This document shows, piece after piece, positions 61,640 to 64,000 of a stretch of DNA of 64,000 bases; within the stretch, counting starts at the first letter, position 1, and each line of letters starts with the position of its first letter. The notes below the pieces were generated by a model. That model was given only the letters and a program-made list of their open reading frames with translations, was not told the DNA's origin and searched no databases. Source of the DNA: Athripsodes cinereus (Eukaryota; Arthropoda; Insecta; Trichoptera; Leptoceridae); NCBI GenBank assembly GCA_947579605.1, contig OX388328.1:13371684-13435683 (forward strand), written 5' to 3'. A program made the translations under genes and the position numbers.

Positions 61640-61771
61640 CTGTGGACAAAAAAATAGAAAGATTAATAAAAGTGAAATAAGAATTTAAAAATAGTTCAAC
61701 ATTTTAAATTGTCAGATATAATTCATTCACTCATACCAATACTGCATTTTCCACATAGGAGTTTTTTTTTT

Positions 61772-61940
61772 TAAAAAAAAAGATATATCTGGGTTTTTGT
61801 TATAAACCCAAATACAACCTTATACACCTTTTACACTAAGCTAAAAGCTTGTGCCGTGAAAGAGGAGTTTGCCGGCACCTGGGATCGAACCACGGACCCC
61901 TTGTTCCGGAGGCCGAGACCTCCAGGCTACCGACGAACTC
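61772..61940 (-). mobile_element. tRNA-derived SINE, family A, copy 5
   Basis: Close to copy 1 but with a short deletion in the A-box segment (the CTAC of CTCTACCTCC is missing) and a long A/T tail near 61772. It lies just upstream of the first visible MDM1-like exon. Confidence 0.85.
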
Positions 61941-62479
61941 GATTTGACAAGTAAATAGTAGTGATTAGCATGCAAGTTGTCTTATGTTAGAAAAATTAAG
62001 ACATCAGGAAGGGTGGCAAACTTCGTCGCTGAATTGATGTTGAGTATCATTGAACTTAAACGTTAGTTTTGTCAAAGACTAGGTCTCCCAACTTTTTCTG
62101 TTAATTTTGAAATGTACCTAATCTTTAAAAGGAAATAATCCTCGTTTAACATCTTTAATCCAGCAGTGACCAAACATCTTAAATATGTTAGTTTTTAGTG
62201 GCACAGAGAGGACAACTTGTTTATTTATTAGATGAAGTCTGTCTGCTAAGGGCTTTAGCACAACTCCGCCGCGAAATAGCGAAAGCGAAACCGCTGAGCG
62301 GAGTCGTACCTAGTAGCGAAACCGCTTTTAGCTAGTACATTTGCGCGGAACGCGAACAGCGAAATCGTGATACCGAATAAACACTATTACGTACGCAGTA
62401 GTGTGAAATTAGTGGAACTAAATTGCATATTCCAAAGTAATTATCCGATATTGGCCGAATAATAAATATTGAACTATAA

Positions 62480-62745
62480 TCTATCTATACCAGCACGGCT
62501 TTCCCACAAGTTTATTACATGCAGTTGGTCAACTGATTATCCCACTTCATCTATCTATACCATCACGGCTTTCCCACAAGTTTATTACATGCAGTTGGTC
62601 TACTGATACTGACTACCCCACTTTATCTATCTATACCATCACGGCTTTCTCACAAGTTTATTACATGCAGTTGGTGACTATGTAATAAACTTGTGGGAAA
62701 GCCGTGATGGTATAGATAGATAAAGTGGGGTAGTCAGTAGACCAG
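62480..62745. repeat. Three direct and one inverted copy of a dispersed repeat A segment
   Basis: ATCTATCTATACCAKCACGG then CTTTCYCACAAGTTTATTAC and ATGCAGTTGGT occurs three times in tandem (about 62482, 62550, 62625). It is then followed by its inverse from about 62674 to 62745. The last direct and inverted copies can form a long hairpin. Confidence 0.8.
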
Positions 62746-63837
62746 TAAAACAGACTCACATTACCGCAAACAACATATTATTATAAAAAGGATAGATGAA
62801 AAAATACAGTTAGGTATATAATTAATTAAACATATATGTGTTAATGTAAAAATAAAATCGATCTCTGACATACAATTTTCCAAGCAAACTCTGTAATTTC
62901 TCACACTTCCAACGTAACTGTCCCTGAGAATAATCTAATCCGAGATAATATCGAGCCACTAACCTGACAACCTAGTTTTAAATTACTAACAACTTTAATA
63001 TTTCATAATTATATTATACTAGGAAAAAATACATTTTAAGTTAAGCTGCATTAAGAACAATTGTCCATAAGTTAAAATTATTTCAATATGTGTGTGCTAC
63101 TTGACGTCCCATTTATTTTTGTTTGAAATAATCTCATAAATACTCTGTTATTGAAAATTTGACAATATAACCTAGGTACTATCGAATTGACTTGTGATCC
63201 ATTGACTTTTTTTTCCATTCATAACTTATGCTGTGATACTGATAGTTGTGTTGTTCTTTTTTTGTGTTTTTTTTTTTTTGTTTTTTATTATGGTTGTTGT
63301 GTCTTAATATTCTACACTAATTGTATATACATCATATGAACTATGTATGTATGTAAATGTATAACATGTAAAAGGCTAGCGCCGTGAATTGTTAATAAAT
63401 AAATAAATAAATAAATATACGGTTATAATGCGCCATCAATGCACGTCCCACAAGCGGGGTAGCCAGCAGATTAACTACATGGTATTAACATGCAGATTGT
63501 CCTCTCAGTGCTAATAAGTAAAAAATAACAGAATAGATGGCATGCGTCACAATAACTGAATATTAATTATTTTCATCGGACATTTGATAAAAAAAATCCA
63601 ACAACCATAATATATACATACATACTCATTGATCCCAATGCCCTTGAGATGTACTTGCCGCACGTGGCGACTGAAACGGCAGTTACTATGTAGCTATGTA
63701 CTAATGAATACCCACTATGTTAAGACATTGTACTCACAGCAGTGAGTCTATAGGCATAATTCACTCGATGTCGGGTGCCTTGCCGAAAAAAGAAGAAGAA
63801 GAAGAATATATACATACAATAATAATATAAAAGGATA

Positions 63838-64000
63838 TCAATTCTGCGGTAGCTGAGTATAGTCGTTTTCAACATTTACATGTAGTATTGACATTCCCAT
63901 TCCCTCCCAGAAAGCCACGACCTCTCTTGCAGCTCTCCTCAGGTAAGTTCGCTCCACGAATTTCTCCCAGTGACACTGTCTGATATAAATATGGATTTTA
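63838..64000 (-). CDS. Unassigned open frame running off the window edge
   Basis: Minus frame IRQCHWEKFVERTYLRRAAR then EVVAFWEGMGMSILHVNVEN and DYTQLPQN, stop at 63838. Open to 64000. Composition looks protein-like. It is followed by a GAAGAAG microsatellite on the other side of the stop, so a retroelement remnant is most likely. Not placed in MDM1. Confidence 0.25.
   Translation of the reverse strand, partial: KIHIYIRQCHWEKFVERTYLRRAAREVVAFWEGMGMSILHVNVENDYTQLPQN

Larger units (their letters stand above)
53861..61431 (-). other. Intron between MDM1-like exons 1 and 2 (as numbered here)
   Basis: 7.6-kb phase-1 intron, the richest in autonomous-type LINE sequence: an RTE fragment split by repeat A (55060-55545), an ORF2 (55635-57110), an RTE ORF (57793-58785), repeat A (59045-59185), an element end (59450-59530), a hAT MITE (60247-60750) and a LINE fragment (61000-61330). 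A small palindrome lies at 54228-54355. Confidence 0.65.
61640..64000. other. Upstream flank or first intron of the MDM1-like gene
   Basis: No start exon identified. Contents: SINE A copy 5; repeat A pieces at about 61960-62045 (minus), 62135-62260 (plus), 63425-63550 (minus); an inverted cluster at 62480-62745; a GCGAAA-rich GC-rich patch at 62262-62370; a LINE terminal motif at 63368-63412; an AGAAGAAGAAG run at 63790-63806; and an open frame at the edge. Confidence 0.5.

Noticed and set aside
60307..61060. Cys/Gly-rich and Arg-rich open frames
   Set aside because: Produced by GCGGATGC repeats of the hAT MITE and its flank.
1..64000. Prokaryotic operon, toxin, virus or biosynthetic cluster
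   Set aside because: No such coding regions seen; long introns, SINEs, LINEs and MITEs show a eukaryotic nuclear locus.

Overview
The window is eukaryotic, very AT-rich and full of transposable-element remains. It is most likely from an insect, probably a moth or butterfly. The best lineage clues are a Lep1-like Helitron end (3441-3669), LINE 3' tails with a terminal hairpin followed by AAATAAAT runs, and tRNA-headed SINEs. Order-level placement is an inference.

One host gene is convincing. Thirteen coding exons on the minus strand, from 61639 down to 10748, join in one open frame of 1016 codons plus a stop. Every junction has GT/AG borders (read on the minus strand) and compatible phases. 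The product resembles the MDM1 family, microtubule-binding centriole and cilium proteins. It has three SEY-type repeats (SEYRSTYRW, SEYRNQFAW, SEYKKKFRPF), a conserved LDLRKRAGEYKYRGWGTE block, and a C-terminal FWGKK motif. The start codon and promoter were not found and probably lie beyond 64000. Exon 12 can also be read through its donor to an in-frame stop followed at once by AATAAA, which suggests a shorter isoform.

Layout: 1-5.3 kb is downstream flank with SINE, LINE-tail, Helitron and dispersed-repeat copies and a 23-bp satellite (about 4572-5258). 5.3-10.7 kb is AT-rich with no recognisable transposon. 10.7-61.6 kb is the gene, whose introns hold nearly everything else: palindromic MITEs, a decayed mariner (26789-27747), a hAT-type MITE with an 8-bp target duplication (60247-60750), a GGGYCAC-ended element with an apparent empty site elsewhere in the window (13196-13617), LINE reverse-transcriptase pieces (largest 55635-56942 plus, 57817-58785 minus), RTE-type LINE tails, two SINE families and several minisatellites. 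61.6-64 kb is upstream flank or first intron, with an inverted cluster of the common dispersed repeat.

The genes do not form an operon or pathway. I saw no prokaryotic features, CRISPR array, bona fide tRNA or rRNA gene, or defence or biosynthetic cluster. The most unusual signals are small structured DNA/RNA patterns: covarying palindrome arms in the satellite, hammerhead-ribozyme-like folds in dispersed element ends, and a covarying terminal hairpin in LINE tails.
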